61,300 nucleotides of DNA from Lachnospiraceae bacterium UBA3774 (GCA_002369255.1 DFFO01000104.1:1-61300), one strand, 5' to 3'. Positions 1-9,853 are shown, numbered from the stretch's first letter. A program made the numbers and translations. Notes: generated by a model from the sequence alone, not told the origin.

Positions 1-333
1 GAGCAGGCCGCTTCCTGCCAGAAGGTTCTCGGCGGATGGGCAAACCTCGCAAAAGAATATGCGACAAAGAGATACCGTTCGAACCTCATCAACTGGGGCA
101 TGATGCCTTTCCTTGTAGATGAACCCGACGACGCGCTTCCTTTTGCCCTTGACGATTATGTATTTATCCCCGGTATCCGTAAGGCTATTACCGAGAAGAA
201 TGACAATATCAAAGCCTACGCTGTAAAAGCGGATGGAACGGTCAAGGAGTTCTGCGTACATCTCGGTGATCTTACCGACGCGGAGCGCGACATTATAAAG
301 GCCGGCTGCCTCATCAACTACTACAGAGGCTAA
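1..333 (+). CDS. Aconitase-family hydratase, C-terminal fragment
   Basis: Only the last 110 codons are present; the reading frame is open from base 1 and stops with TAA at 331-333. The fragment contains YRSNLINWGMMPF, which resembles the 'RANLINFGILPL' swivel-domain signature of aconitate hydratases and related hydro-lyases, preceded by an EYATKRY stretch. This domain closes over the [4Fe-4S] active site in family members. The cluster cysteines would lie upstream of the window, so substrate (citrate/isocitrate or another 3-carboxylate) cannot be decided. A hairpin terminator follows about 50 bp downstream. Confidence 0.6.
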   Translation, partial: EQAASCQKVLGGWANLAKEYATKRYRSNLINWGMMPFLVDEPDDALPFALDDYVFIPGIRKAITEKNDNIKAYAVKADGTVKEFCVHLGDLTDAERDIIKAGCLINYYRG

Positions 334-376
334 GTCTTTTTAGGATCATCACGGAAGATAAGTATCTTCTGGCAAT

Positions 377-412
377 AAAAAGGGCGTCGCTTAAAAAAAG
401 CGGCGCCTTTTA
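377..412. terminator. Bidirectional intrinsic terminator
   Basis: The stem GGCGTCGCT / AGCGGCGCC (383-391 and 399-407) has a poly-A loop. It is flanked by A-rich sequence on the left and TTTTA on the right, so it can terminate both converging genes. Confidence 0.8.
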
Positions 413-425
413 CTGTCTGTATGTT

Positions 426-1220
426 TTATTCTTTCAATGCGCGCAGAATCTGCGCACCGCTTTCCAAAACAAGATCGGGTTTTATATCGCTTTGCGCAAG
501 CATTTCAGGAGTCGTTTCTCCGGAAAGGACAAGTATGGCCTTTGCGCCTGCATTCAGACCGCATTTGATATCGGTATAAAGCCTGTCGCCGACTACGGCG
601 GTCTGTTCGGCGGGAATGCCGAGAGATTTTCTGGCCAGCTCAACTATCAGAGGCTCGGGTTTTCCTATGATGACGGGTCTTTTTTTTGTTGCATTATAAA
701 GCATATCTATCACGCTGCCGCAGTCAGGAACGCTTCCGAATTCGGTCGGACATACGTAGTCCGGGTGTGTGGCGATATATGGTATATCCGGCTTTTTGGA
801 AAGGATCCGGCAGATATCCTCAAGTTTTTTAAAAGTAAGCTCCGTATCAAAACCGAGCAATATAGCGTCAGCTCCGTCAGGGTCGTCGGTAACCGTAAAA
901 CCTGCGCGTGAAAGCTCGGAGGCAAGTGATCTGGTTCCGCACAAATACAGTCTTGCTGTCGGAAGTTTTTCTTTCAGATAGTATATAGTTGCATGGGCGG
1001 AAGTTACAAAATCCGACTCTGTACAGCTGATACCGAGTCTCGTAAGCTTTTCGACGTAGGCGTCTGCACCCTTCGAAGAATTGTTTGTAAGAAACCGGTA
1101 CTGCCTGCCGCTGCTTCGTATGACAGACAAAAGCTCTTTTGTAAAATCAAAGAGCCGGTTTCCGAGATAAATCGTACCGTCCATATCAAACAAGAATAAG
1201 CGAATGTCCCTGATATCCAT
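426..1220 (-). CDS. HAD-IIA family (NagD-like) phosphatase
   Basis: A 264-residue cytosolic HAD-superfamily hydrolase. Motif I is FLFDMDGTIYLG near the N-terminus, with the nucleophile and acid Asp. Motif II is LTNNSS. A cap domain of the C2a type follows, then the NagD-type GKPEP and motif IV GDRLYTDIKCGLNAG. Family members dephosphorylate nucleotides or sugar phosphates such as 4-nitrophenyl phosphate and UMP; the substrate here is unknown. I chose ATG at 1220 because GGAGG sits six bases upstream; the ATG at 1253 has no ribosome binding site. It converges on the aconitase-family gene and shares its terminator. Confidence 0.85.
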   Translation of the reverse strand: MDIRDIRLFLFDMDGTIYLGNRLFDFTKELLSVIRSSGRQYRFLTNNSSKGADAYVEKLTRLGISCTESDFVTSAHATIYYLKEKLPTARLYLCGTRSLASELSRAGFTVTDDPDGADAILLGFDTELTFKKLEDICRILSKKPDIPYIATHPDYVCPTEFGSVPDCGSVIDMLYNATKKRPVIIGKPEPLIVELARKSLGIPAEQTAVVGDRLYTDIKCGLNAGAKAILVLSGETTPEMLAQSDIKPDLVLESGAQILRALKE

Positions 1221-1285
1221 ACTTTTCCTCCAAAAACAATATACATTTTTCACTTATAAAAGTAAATAAAAGAGGACGAACAATT

Positions 1286-1310
1286 TTAAATTTGACCGTT
1301 CATATTTAAA
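1286..1310. promoter_or_regulatory. Putative operator, copy 1 (imperfect palindrome)
   Basis: Arms TTAAATTTGA (1286-1295) and TCATATTTAA (1300-1309) surround CCGT; nine of ten arm positions are complementary. The 23 bases 1288-1310 match the complement of 15441-15463 at 22 positions. It lies about 106 bp upstream of the start codon of the first NPCBM surface gene. I infer a transcription-factor site. The 1221-1415 gap otherwise holds only a possible TTGACG box at 1332-1337 and the AAGGAGGT ribosome binding site. Confidence 0.6.
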
Positions 1311-1415
1311 GTAAAACGGCTAATGGTATTGTTGACGGGAGGTTTGTGTGTTACATTTACAAAGCAATAATGCATTTAATAACTATGTATTTGAAGAATA
1401 GCAAGGAGGTACAGT

Positions 1416-4400
1416 ATGAAGTTATTCAAGAAGTTCTGCGCTCTGTCTCTCGCAGTTGCGATGACGGCGGGTATTCTTACCGTTCCGTCAGTCAATGCTT
1501 TCGCTGCGGCAGAGGGTACCGGTGGAACTTTGGTTCATCAGGGAGGATATACGGGATACAAGGGAACCGTAAAAGCCTATCTGTCAGACCTGCTGGATAC
1601 TGATCGGATGGAGTATGCTCATGGCAATATTGAGACGGATCAGTTTACTGCAGACAAGTCTTTCCAGGGAGACGGTTCAAAAGTATATCCTATTTATCTT
1701 TGGAACAACGCCCATTCAGTAAACGTCGTTAATCCCGGAAATCACCCGAATGGCAGAGAGATCACGACCATGGCCGAAGGCACGCATACCTTTATGGCAA
1801 CGGACATAGTTCTCGGCTATACGGGAAAGTATTTCGACAAGGGCCTCGGCGGACATCTGGTTAATACCGAAAGTGAAAATTATGAGCCCAGCACTGTTGT
1901 CTTCGATATCAGCGGCGTAGGCGCGACGAGATTTTATGCGGTTGCAGGACTTACCGGAGATGCGGCAAACAAGCCTACTACCCTGGTAGAAAACACAAAT
2001 GATTACGGCGTAACTTTTGCTGTTTATGGCAGTAATGCTGAAGAATATGCCGACGACATGGAATTCACCCTGATTGCTTCCGTTGATGAAATCGGCGGAT
2101 ACGGAACTGACACCGCAAGCAGTAAGGTTTACAATACTGCCGAGTTTAACGTATCCGTTTCCGACTACAATTTCATTAAGCTCGTTGCGGAATCTGACGG
2201 AAATGCCGGCGGCGGCTCCTATGCATGGGGCGAAGCGGCTCTGTTCAATCCCATGTCTTCACAAAGCACCATTTCTTCCACAGGAAACTTTAGTGGAAAA
2301 GAAAGCAATGTCATTGGAAGCAGTATCGTATATCTTTCTTCGCTGACCGAGGAATCCAGCTATGTTGTCGGTTACAAGAATGATGTTGCTTCACCTCTTG
2401 AATTTTATAAAGACCGCAGCTATCCTTTGAGAATTAAAGCGGTGGGACACGCTAGTGATCTGGATCTGCTCAGCTTTTATGCCGGCACCGGTACAAGAAG
2501 AGAGATATATAACGGACAGTCCGGAATGTCGACTGACGAGAACGGAATATACCGCGTAGAAAATGGCGTCACTTACAGGCCTACTACTATTGCCCTGTCA
2601 TATAAGGGTGTGGTTTTTGACCATGGTCTTTCTGCGATAGCGGCGCCTCAGGCCAAGAAGCCGACCAGTATCGTATATGATGTCAGCAGTCTCGGAGCGG
2701 ACCGTTTTTATTCTGCGGTTGGCATGACGAGCCGTGCAAATGCAGACAATTCGACTAATTATCCTTACAAGCTTACTTTCAGTGTTTACGGAAGCAAGTC
2801 AGGAACGGCGGATTCTGATTTTGAATTACTTGAGTATGTATCCAATATCAGAGCATATCTTGCCGGAGAGATTGACGTAGATATATCCGGATATAAATAT
2901 CTGAAGCTGGAAACTACAACAGATGCTGCAGACAACAAGATCAACTATGATAACAGTTATCAGTTTAGCAGCGGCTTCGCATGGGCCGACGCCTGTGTTT
3001 ACAAAACAGCGACGAAGCTTTCAAATCTCGGCTCTTCAGTAGTCTATGAAGGCCATGAAGAAGCTCAAAACGTCACATATCTTTCTGATGTTTACAGCAC
3101 CAATATGGTTGATTCCTTTGTTATCGGAGCGAATTCAAGCGAGACCAACCCTCGCGAATACAAGCTCGATACGAACTGGGACAACGTTGTATACGTATGG
3201 ACCGGTACTCAAAGCGGCAGATATCAGGTTCCCGGCGGTACCCCTTCGGTCAGCCCCAGAACCCTTACCGTAACAAATGCTGACGGAACCAAATCGGAAG
3301 TCACCTATGACAGATCCGAAATAGTTCTTGGCTACCGCGGAACAAAATTCGAAAAAGGCCTTGCGGCACTTGTTTCGGCAAGCACCAACAAAGCTTCTTA
3401 TATAGTTTATGACGTTCGTGATCTTGACGCGGATTATTTCTACGCGGTAACAGGTCTGACCGGAAATGCAAACAAAAACAGCACCAGTGAATTCCCGTAC
3501 AAGCTTACCTATACTCTGTACGGAAGCATGGATGATACTTATACGGAAGATACTGAATTTGAACCTATCATGTATGCTTCCGATATCAGAACTTATCTTA
3601 CGGCTGAATTTAAAGCTGATATCAGCGACTACAATTTCATCAAGCTCGAGACCGTGAGCAACGGAGCCAACTCCAGCGGATCGTTTGCATGGGGCGGCGC
3701 GTGCGTTTACAGCGTGGAAGAGCCTACTCCCGAACCCGTTAACACTATGGACAGAATATCCGTTACGGTAGGTTCTGACCTTACGCTTCATGTCCTTGCA
3801 AATATGGCCGATGACGTTACGGCTCCCGCAGTTCGTTTCTCAGGCATCAATGAAGCTGTCACAGTAGAAGGAACTGAAAACGGCGACAGATATCAGTTTG
3901 ATTTTGCCGGCGTTTACTCGCAGTTTATGAGCACTACCATTACCATGGAGCTTCTTGACGATCAGGAAGAAGTCCTTGAGACCAAGACGTTCAGCGTTGC
4001 TGATTACTGCGATACGATCCATGAACTGGGCTCCTCGTCGGAAGGACTGGAATCGCTTGGTCTTACCGCGGCTGAGTTTGCAAAGCTTGATACGCTGCTT
4101 GCCGATATGCTCGAATACGGAGCGGCGGCTCAGAATTATATTGACTTTAATACGGACAATCTTGCAAACCAGGCTGATTGGGTAGCCGTATCAAAGACGC
4201 AGTCCTTTACTGCTCCTGCTACGGACGTTAGTTCTTCGGCTCATACAACTGTCGACAATATCCGCAGTGCGGCGCTTCGTCTGAAAAACGACGTCAGATT
4301 CATCATCAGAGTCAACGCTGCAAACGCAACCAAGCTGACGGTTTCTGCCGGCGGAGCAAGCAAGCAGTACGTTCTTGCGGATATGACAAAGGCAGGCGCG

Positions 4401-4616
4401 AATGCTTATGTTATTGAAGGCGACGGAATGTATGCGACAGATTTCGATACTGTTTACACATTCACTCTTGCTGACGATGCCACGACGTATCACACTGTTA
4501 CGTACAGCGTCAATTCGTACGTTGCTTCCAAGTGTGCAAGTTCTGACGAAAACCTTGCGGCTATGGTTAAGGCCGTATACAACTACGGTGTTTCGGCAGA
4601 CGCATACAACAACTAA
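1416..4616 (+). CDS. Secreted triple-NPCBM surface protein with uncharacterised C-terminal module
   Basis: A 1066-residue exported protein. A signal peptide (MKLFKKF, hydrophobic core, AFAAA) ends near residue 31. Three tandem NPCBM/NEW2-type beta-sandwich modules follow, at about 41-285, 290-530 and 535-772. Each contains a YLSDL/V start, a 'GYRGTKFEKGL' loop, a VYDVRDL strand, FYAV.GLTG, a VYGS strand and a final AWG/ADACVY. Known NPCBM modules bind carbohydrate beside glycosidases; no catalytic domain is visible here. Residues 777-1066 form a module shared with the proteins at 4818 and 53238, including YSVNSYVASK and a terminal YNYGVSADAY. There is no LPXTG motif or membrane anchor. AAGGAGGT precedes the start. 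Confidence 0.85.
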   Translation: MKLFKKFCALSLAVAMTAGILTVPSVNAFAAAEGTGGTLVHQGGYTGYKGTVKAYLSDLLDTDRMEYAHGNIETDQFTADKSFQGDGSKVYPIYLWNNAHSVNVVNPGNHPNGREITTMAEGTHTFMATDIVLGYTGKYFDKGLGGHLVNTESENYEPSTVVFDISGVGATRFYAVAGLTGDAANKPTTLVENTNDYGVTFAVYGSNAEEYADDMEFTLIASVDEIGGYGTDTASSKVYNTAEFNVSVSDYNFIKLVAESDGNAGGGSYAWGEAALFNPMSSQSTISSTGNFSGKESNVIGSSIVYLSSLTEESSYVVGYKNDVASPLEFYKDRSYPLRIKAVGHASDLDLLSFYAGTGTRREIYNGQSGMSTDENGIYRVENGVTYRPTTIALSYKGVVFDHGLSAIAAPQAKKPTSIVYDVSSLGADRFYSAVGMTSRANADNSTNYPYKLTFSVYGSKSGTADSDFELLEYVSNIRAYLAGEIDVDISGYKYLKLETTTDAADNKINYDNSYQFSSGFAWADACVYKTATKLSNLGSSVVYEGHEEAQNVTYLSDVYSTNMVDSFVIGANSSETNPREYKLDTNWDNVVYVWTGTQSGRYQVPGGTPSVSPRTLTVTNADGTKSEVTYDRSEIVLGYRGTKFEKGLAALVSASTNKASYIVYDVRDLDADYFYAVTGLTGNANKNSTSEFPYKLTYTLYGSMDDTYTEDTEFEPIMYASDIRTYLTAEFKADISDYNFIKLETVSNGANSSGSFAWGGACVYSVEEPTPEPVNTMDRISVTVGSDLTLHVLANMADDVTAPAVRFSGINEAVTVEGTENGDRYQFDFAGVYSQFMSTTITMELLDDQEEVLETKTFSVADYCDTIHELGSSSEGLESLGLTAAEFAKLDTLLADMLEYGAAAQNYIDFNTDNLANQADWVAVSKTQSFTAPATDVSSSAHTTVDNIRSAALRLKNDVRFIIRVNAANATKLTVSAGGASKQYVLADMTKAGANAYVIEGDGMYATDFDTVYTFTLADDATTYHTVTYSVNSYVASKCASSDENLAAMVKAVYNYGVSADAYNN

Positions 4617-4651
4617 AAACAAAAAAGGTTAATCCTCATTTTCCCACTTTT

Positions 4652-4686
4652 CCTCCGGCATGCCTTCACGGGTGTCGGAGGTTTTT
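4652..4686 (+). terminator. Intrinsic terminator
   Basis: The stem CCTCCG (4652-4657) / CGGAGG (4676-4681) is followed by TTTTT. It ends the surface gene at 1416-4616. The 4687-4817 gap is AT-rich. It contains TTAAATTTGA at 4773-4782, identical to one arm of the operator at 1286, but no second arm in the right place. Confidence 0.8.
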
Positions 4687-4817
4687 CTTAAAGCTCTTTG
4701 AATGTGTGTGATGTTGTTTGATTTTGTTTCTATCACATTTTTGGTATTTAAAATATAATTCAGATAAGAGGATTAAATTTGATAAAAGCGTTCAATTGTT
4801 TTTTTAGGAGAAAATGC

Positions 4818-7800
4818 ATGAAAAAATTGCTATCCCTGCTGCTGGCCGCTGTCATGGTCACAAGCACAATATCATTTGTCGGTACCGATGGTGCGGTGTA
4901 TGCGGACGACGAAATAACCCTGACATACGGTACGGATGTCCCGGCGTTTACCACGACTGCCATTCAGTATTCGGCAGACCCGTATGACTGCGGACAAGGT
5001 CACGGACAGATACTTTTTGATACGTCCGCAGACAGCTATATAAACGCGGAAATCGATTCATATAGGAATACCCTTGCCGGAAACGGCTTTTCAATACGCG
5101 GCTCCGAGAGCAATATCGGTCTGGACGCGGACGGCGATCCCGCAGGAAACAGATTTTTTACGTATTACAAGGAAAATGCGGGCGGCGGATATACTGTGGT
5201 TCACTGCAATTACTTTGCGGCTCTGGATCAGTTCCGTATTATTTACGGCGTTGAGAGCTACCTTGGAGCGTCGGCTCCCGTAACGGGCTATACCGCAGTC
5301 AAGGAGCCTTCGATGTCTATCATCGGAATGAGCGACAGTCTGGAATGTCTTGTTGTTCAGCTTGCAGACGGCAGCTTTATCATTATTGACGGCGGAAAAG
5401 CCTGGAATGAAGAAAGAACTGTCAGCTATACCGACGACAACGGAAACACCCGCACAATGGATTATTATCTTGATTACCGCGCTGACATGGAAGCGCTTTA
5501 TGACTTTCTTGACACAAACAAACCTCAAGGCGAGTCAAAACCGCAGATCACGTGGATGATCACTCACGTTGACGGAGACCATATCTGCCTTCCGTACAAG
5601 TTTATGGAATCCTCGTTCGGAAGGCTTGTAGACGTAAATACTGTCATTTACAACTTCCCGGGCAGCAGCGTTTTGAATTCTCTTGCGGATGCAAATTCCG
5701 GTATGTATGTAAGCAGCTTCATGAATGCTTTTTCGGCAGCTGATCATTTTATTTATCATACCGGAGAAAAATTATATTTGCCCGGCTGTGAAATAGAGTT
5801 TCTTATGACTCATGAGGATTATTGGCCGAATCCTGTGCCGACCGGAAACCATGCCAGCGGCGCATGGAGATTTAACTTTACGGACAGCGGAAAGACGGCA
5901 TATATGCTCGGAGACTGTGAAACAGGCTTAAATGACCAGATGGCGGAGGTTTTCGGATCGTACCTTGACAGCGATATCCTTCAGCCCGCGCATCACGGGT
6001 CAAACGGAGGTACCGTCAAGCTGTACAGCCTTCTGCACCCTTCCGTTATTTTCTGGACATGCGGAGATTTCCCTTTTTACTATGACAACCGTCACACGGG
6101 AACGAATCCGAAATATGCATTTAACGCCATCCTGAGAAACATGGAAGGAGTGACGCACTTTACCAATTCCGCTACTCATACGCTGGATATTGCTACTCTT
6201 ACCGAGGTGCAGAGCGGAGGATCGCTTGTGCACCAGGGAGCATATTCGGGAAGAAAAGGCAACGCGAGAACCTATCTTTCTGATCTGTATGGTACGGAGC
6301 AGATGAAATTTGCCTTCGGAAGCGATGAAACCGCGCCTTTTTCCGCTGACAGCTCATTCCTTGGAGACGGCTCGCAGATATATCCGATATATCTGTGGAA
6401 CAGAACGCATACCGTAAACGTTGTACATCCGACTACTCATCCAAACGGTCGAAGCATTGCCACGTTGGCTGAGGGAAGCACGACTTTTTATGCAGATGAT
6501 ATAGTCCTCGGTTATCAGGGAAAACGCTTTGAAAAAGGGCTCGGAGGTCATTTGACGGACGATAAGGTCTTTACAAACAGAGTTGTTTTCGACATAAGAG
6601 GGGCTGCCGGCGAGAGATTTTACGCGATAGCGGGTCTGACCGGGGATGCGGCCAACCGTCCTTCTACGCAGACAAGCGCGCAAAGCTATGGCGTTACGTT
6701 CAAGGTTTACGGAAGCAAAGCGGACAATTACAGTGATTCCATCAGCTATACGCTGCTTTCAAGCGTTGACGGCGTAGGCGGATACGGCAGCGATTTAAAC
6801 AGCAGTAAAACCTACAACACCGCAGAGTTTGATATTGACGTAAGCGGCTGGAACTTCATAAAGCTCGAAGCAGTCAGCGACGGTTCCGGAGCCGGAGGCT
6901 CCTATGCATGGGGCGACGCTTGCCTTTACAGTAAAAAAACTTCTCAAAGCACGATTTCAAGGCCCGAAAATCTTGAAGGCAAAAATGAGTATGCAGAAGA
7001 TATAGTTTATCTTTCGGATCTTTATTCCACGGAGGCGAAAAAAGACAGCTTCGTTATCGGAGCAAGCAACAATACCGCTGCTCCCAGAGCATATGCCGCA
7101 GATACGAATTTTGAAAGAAAAGTCTACGTATATAAGGGCACGGGAACCGCTACCGGAAACAGAACGGAGGTTTCTGCAAATACTACTCTTAACATTACGG
7201 GCGCGGATGGCAGTATATCTGCCGTGCCGTATTCTCCTTCGGATATAGCTATAGGCTATCGGGGCACGAAGTTTGAAAAGGGGCTCGGAGGTATTGCCTC
7301 GCCGGGCCACTGCAAACCCGCTTCCGTTATATATGATCTGTCCGGACTGGGCGCGGAGCGTTTTTATGCGGTCGGAGGCATTACCGGTAGTGGAAATGCT
7401 AATGATGCAACCAATAACAACAGAAAATTGAGTTTTAACGTTTACGGCAGCAAAACAGGCATGAATGCGTCCGATTTTGAGCTTGTTTCTTACACGTCGA
7501 ACGTATATGCGTATCTTCTGGCGGAATTTGATCTCGATATATCTCAGTACAGATATCTTAAACTCGAGGTCGAATGCGACAATACCACAAACAGCGGAAA
7601 AAGCTTTGCATGGGCTGACGCCTGCGTATACAGGGTCGGAACGCCGCAGGAACCCGAGCATCTCACAAATATCGGCACCTCGGGCGGCTTTGGCGGTCAT
7701 CCTGACGCGGTAAACGTTACGTATCTTTCGGACGTTTACGATACAAATATGGTCGATTCGTTTGTTATCGGAGTAGGAGGAAACGAAGCCGCTCCCCGTG

Positions 7801-9230
7801 AGTTCAAGAAAGATACCAACTGGGACAATATGCTCCTCGTATGGTCGGGAACTGCGAACGGACGATGGCAGATAACGGCCGCAAACAGCCCCAGAACGAT
7901 TTCCGTAAGAAACGAAAACGGCACGACTTCTTCTGTCGTTTATACCAATGATGAGATTGCTTTGGGTTATCGCGGCACAGAATTTGAAAAAGGTCTTGGA
8001 GGACTTGTTTCGCCAAGCACAAATAAGTCCGCATATATCGTATATGACGTAAGGGATCTTGATGCAAAGTATTTTTATTCCGCAGTCGGTCTGACCGGAA
8101 ATGCAAATGCAAACAATACGGGAACTTATCCTTACAAGGTCACGTTTACGCTCTACGGGAGCAAAAACCGGGATTATAACGAAAACAGCGTCTTTATTCC
8201 TCTCGCATATGCGTCGGATATAAGAGCATATTTCGGCGCGGAATTCAATGTTGATATCAGCGGCTACAATTATCTCAAACTCGAAGCGGTAAGCGACGGC
8301 GGGAACAGCGGCGGATCGTTTGCCTGGGGCGGAGCCTGTGTATATGATACAAATGCTGTTATGGACAGAGTTTCGATGACTGCAGGTTCGGATCTTACGC
8401 TGCATATCCATGCGAAGATGTCTGAGGGTACAACCGCCCCCGGCGCGCGTTTTTCCGGAATCGGAGATTCTGTGACGATATCCGGCGTAAAAGACGGAGA
8501 GAGGTGGCGTTTTGATTATCCGGGTGTATATTCTCAATATATGAATGAGGATATCACGGTTGAGCTTCTTGACGATGATTCATCGGTCATTGAAACAAAA
8601 ACATTTTGTACAGCGGCTTATTGCGACAGCATACACGAATTGGGGCAGACCGCAGAGGGTCTTGCCGCATTGGGGCTGTCGGCTGCAAAATTTGCAAAAC
8701 TTGAAACGCTGCTTGCCGATATGCTTGAGTATGGCGCCGCTGCACAAAATTATGCGGCCTACAAGACGGATTCTCTTCCGAACGGAGCCGCATGGGTAGC
8801 CTCTGCAAAAACAAAGAGCTTTACGGCTCCTCAGAGCGCGGCGAGTTCTTCCGTGCGAGGCCGCAAAGATTATATTCGCAGCGCGGCGCTTTATCTTTCA
8901 AAAGATATCAGCTTCATAATAAACGTTTCGGCGTCTCAGGCCACCAAACTTGTAGTCACTGCTTATGGCGGCACCGCCAAAGAGTATCCGCTTTCTTCTG
9001 CTAAAAGAAACGGCAGTGTTTACGTTGTTCTGGGAGAAGGTTTGCCCGCCACGGATTTTGACACGGTTTATACTTTTGCGCTTACAGACGGTAAGACCGT
9101 TTATCACACTGTCACATACAGCGTTAATTCCTATGTAGCGTCAAAACACGGAAGTGACGATGCGCTGCTTGCGGCGGTGGTAAAGGCGCTCTACAATTAC
9201 GGAGTATCCGCTGACAATTACAATGACTGA
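4818..9230 (+). CDS. Secreted ComEC-like MBL-fold hydrolase fused to three NPCBM modules
   Basis: A 1470-residue exported protein. ATG 4818 is chosen over 4779 because AGGAG lies seven bases upstream and a clean signal peptide (MKKLLSLLLAAV) follows. Residues 30-460 are an MBL domain: THVDGDH at 249-255, LGDCE, AHHGSNGG with H392/H393, and a WTC strand, the ComEC-type metal site. It is a close paralog of the lipoprotein at 19268. Three NPCBM modules (about 464-710, 716-945, 950-1176) and the same C-terminal module as the neighbouring protein (1180-1470) follow. The substrate is unknown; the architecture implies a metal-dependent hydrolase tethered to glycans outside the cell. Confidence 0.85.
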   Translation: MKKLLSLLLAAVMVTSTISFVGTDGAVYADDEITLTYGTDVPAFTTTAIQYSADPYDCGQGHGQILFDTSADSYINAEIDSYRNTLAGNGFSIRGSESNIGLDADGDPAGNRFFTYYKENAGGGYTVVHCNYFAALDQFRIIYGVESYLGASAPVTGYTAVKEPSMSIIGMSDSLECLVVQLADGSFIIIDGGKAWNEERTVSYTDDNGNTRTMDYYLDYRADMEALYDFLDTNKPQGESKPQITWMITHVDGDHICLPYKFMESSFGRLVDVNTVIYNFPGSSVLNSLADANSGMYVSSFMNAFSAADHFIYHTGEKLYLPGCEIEFLMTHEDYWPNPVPTGNHASGAWRFNFTDSGKTAYMLGDCETGLNDQMAEVFGSYLDSDILQPAHHGSNGGTVKLYSLLHPSVIFWTCGDFPFYYDNRHTGTNPKYAFNAILRNMEGVTHFTNSATHTLDIATLTEVQSGGSLVHQGAYSGRKGNARTYLSDLYGTEQMKFAFGSDETAPFSADSSFLGDGSQIYPIYLWNRTHTVNVVHPTTHPNGRSIATLAEGSTTFYADDIVLGYQGKRFEKGLGGHLTDDKVFTNRVVFDIRGAAGERFYAIAGLTGDAANRPSTQTSAQSYGVTFKVYGSKADNYSDSISYTLLSSVDGVGGYGSDLNSSKTYNTAEFDIDVSGWNFIKLEAVSDGSGAGGSYAWGDACLYSKKTSQSTISRPENLEGKNEYAEDIVYLSDLYSTEAKKDSFVIGASNNTAAPRAYAADTNFERKVYVYKGTGTATGNRTEVSANTTLNITGADGSISAVPYSPSDIAIGYRGTKFEKGLGGIASPGHCKPASVIYDLSGLGAERFYAVGGITGSGNANDATNNNRKLSFNVYGSKTGMNASDFELVSYTSNVYAYLLAEFDLDISQYRYLKLEVECDNTTNSGKSFAWADACVYRVGTPQEPEHLTNIGTSGGFGGHPDAVNVTYLSDVYDTNMVDSFVIGVGGNEAAPREFKKDTNWDNMLLVWSGTANGRWQITAANSPRTISVRNENGTTSSVVYTNDEIALGYRGTEFEKGLGGLVSPSTNKSAYIVYDVRDLDAKYFYSAVGLTGNANANNTGTYPYKVTFTLYGSKNRDYNENSVFIPLAYASDIRAYFGAEFNVDISGYNYLKLEAVSDGGNSGGSFAWGGACVYDTNAVMDRVSMTAGSDLTLHIHAKMSEGTTAPGARFSGIGDSVTISGVKDGERWRFDYPGVYSQYMNEDITVELLDDDSSVIETKTFCTAAYCDSIHELGQTAEGLAALGLSAAKFAKLETLLADMLEYGAAAQNYAAYKTDSLPNGAAWVASAKTKSFTAPQSAASSSVRGRKDYIRSAALYLSKDISFIINVSASQATKLVVTAYGGTAKEYPLSSAKRNGSVYVVLGEGLPATDFDTVYTFALTDGKTVYHTVTYSVNSYVASKHGSDDALLAAVVKALYNYGVSADNYND

Positions 9231-9294
9231 TTTATCATCCTCCTGAATTAAACAGTCATATTATAGTATGCATTAGGTGTTTCTCCTGCACCGC

Positions 9295-9326
9295 CCCGGC
9301 ATTCCGAAAGGGATGCCGGGTTTTTT
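9295..9326 (+). terminator. Intrinsic terminator with GAAA tetraloop
   Basis: The stem CCCGGCATTCC (9295-9305) / GGGATGCCGGG (9310-9320) closes a GAAA loop and is followed by six T. It ends the MBL-NPCBM gene. Confidence 0.9.
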
Positions 9327-9375
9327 GCATCCTTATTTGCTTGCTAAGAAAGCGGAGGGACAGCCCGGAAACACC

Positions 9376-9839
9376 GGGTGCAGAGAAAGGGGGTATGTGT
9401 CTCCACTGCACCCAAAGCAGAGGCAAAACAGCGAACTCCGGGTGCAGAGAAAGGGGGTATGTGTCTCCTCTGCACCCAAATCAGAGGTAAAGCAGTGAAC
9501 TCCGAGTGCAGAAAAAGGGGGTACGTGCTTCCTCTGCACCCAAATCAGAGGTAAAGCAGTAAAATCCGGGTGCAGAGAAAGGGGGTATGTGCTTCCTCTG
9601 CACCCAAATCAGAGGCAAAACAGCGAAATCCGGGTGCAGAGAAAGGGGGTATGTGTTTCCTCTGCACCCAAAGCAGAGGTAAACCAGTGAAATCCGGGTG
9701 CAGAGAAAGGGGGTATGTGTCTCCTCTGCACCCAAAGTAGAGAAAAAACAGCGAACTCCGGGTGCAGAGAAAGGGGGTATGTGTCTCCTCTGCACCCTAA
9801 GCAGAGGCAAACCAGTGAACTCCGGGTGCAGAGAAAGCG
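9376..9839. repeat. 64-bp tandem repeat array, about 7.3 units, each with a hairpin
   Basis: GGGTGCAG or a one-base variant recurs at 9376, 9440, 9504, 9568, 9632, 9696, 9760 and 9824, an exact 64-bp period. Each complete unit carries inverted arms GGGTGCAGAG and CTCTGCACCC around a purine-rich loop with AAAGGGGGTATGTG; unit 1 has a mismatch in the second arm and unit 8 is cut short. Units differ by a few substitutions and no indels. The array fills the gap between two convergent surface genes. Because 64 is not a multiple of 3, it is not a coding repeat. Confidence 0.95.
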
Positions 9840-9853
9840 GCACGGATTTATTG

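Noticed and set aside
492..911. A 139-codon frame opposite the HAD phosphatase
   Set aside because: It is a shadow of the real gene; no ribosome binding site or domain supports it.
6957..8537. A 526-codon antisense frame within the MBL-NPCBM gene
   Set aside because: It lies opposite a well-supported coding sequence, lacks any recognisable domain, and arises from codon bias.
9376..9839. Possible CRISPR array
   Set aside because: The whole 64-bp unit is repeated, with no unique spacers, and no cas gene is nearby.
9333..9843. Open frames of 68-120 codons within the 64-bp repeat
   Set aside because: They exist because the 64-bp unit lacks stops in all three minus-strand phases; the repeated unit is read in shifting frames, which no real protein repeat would do.
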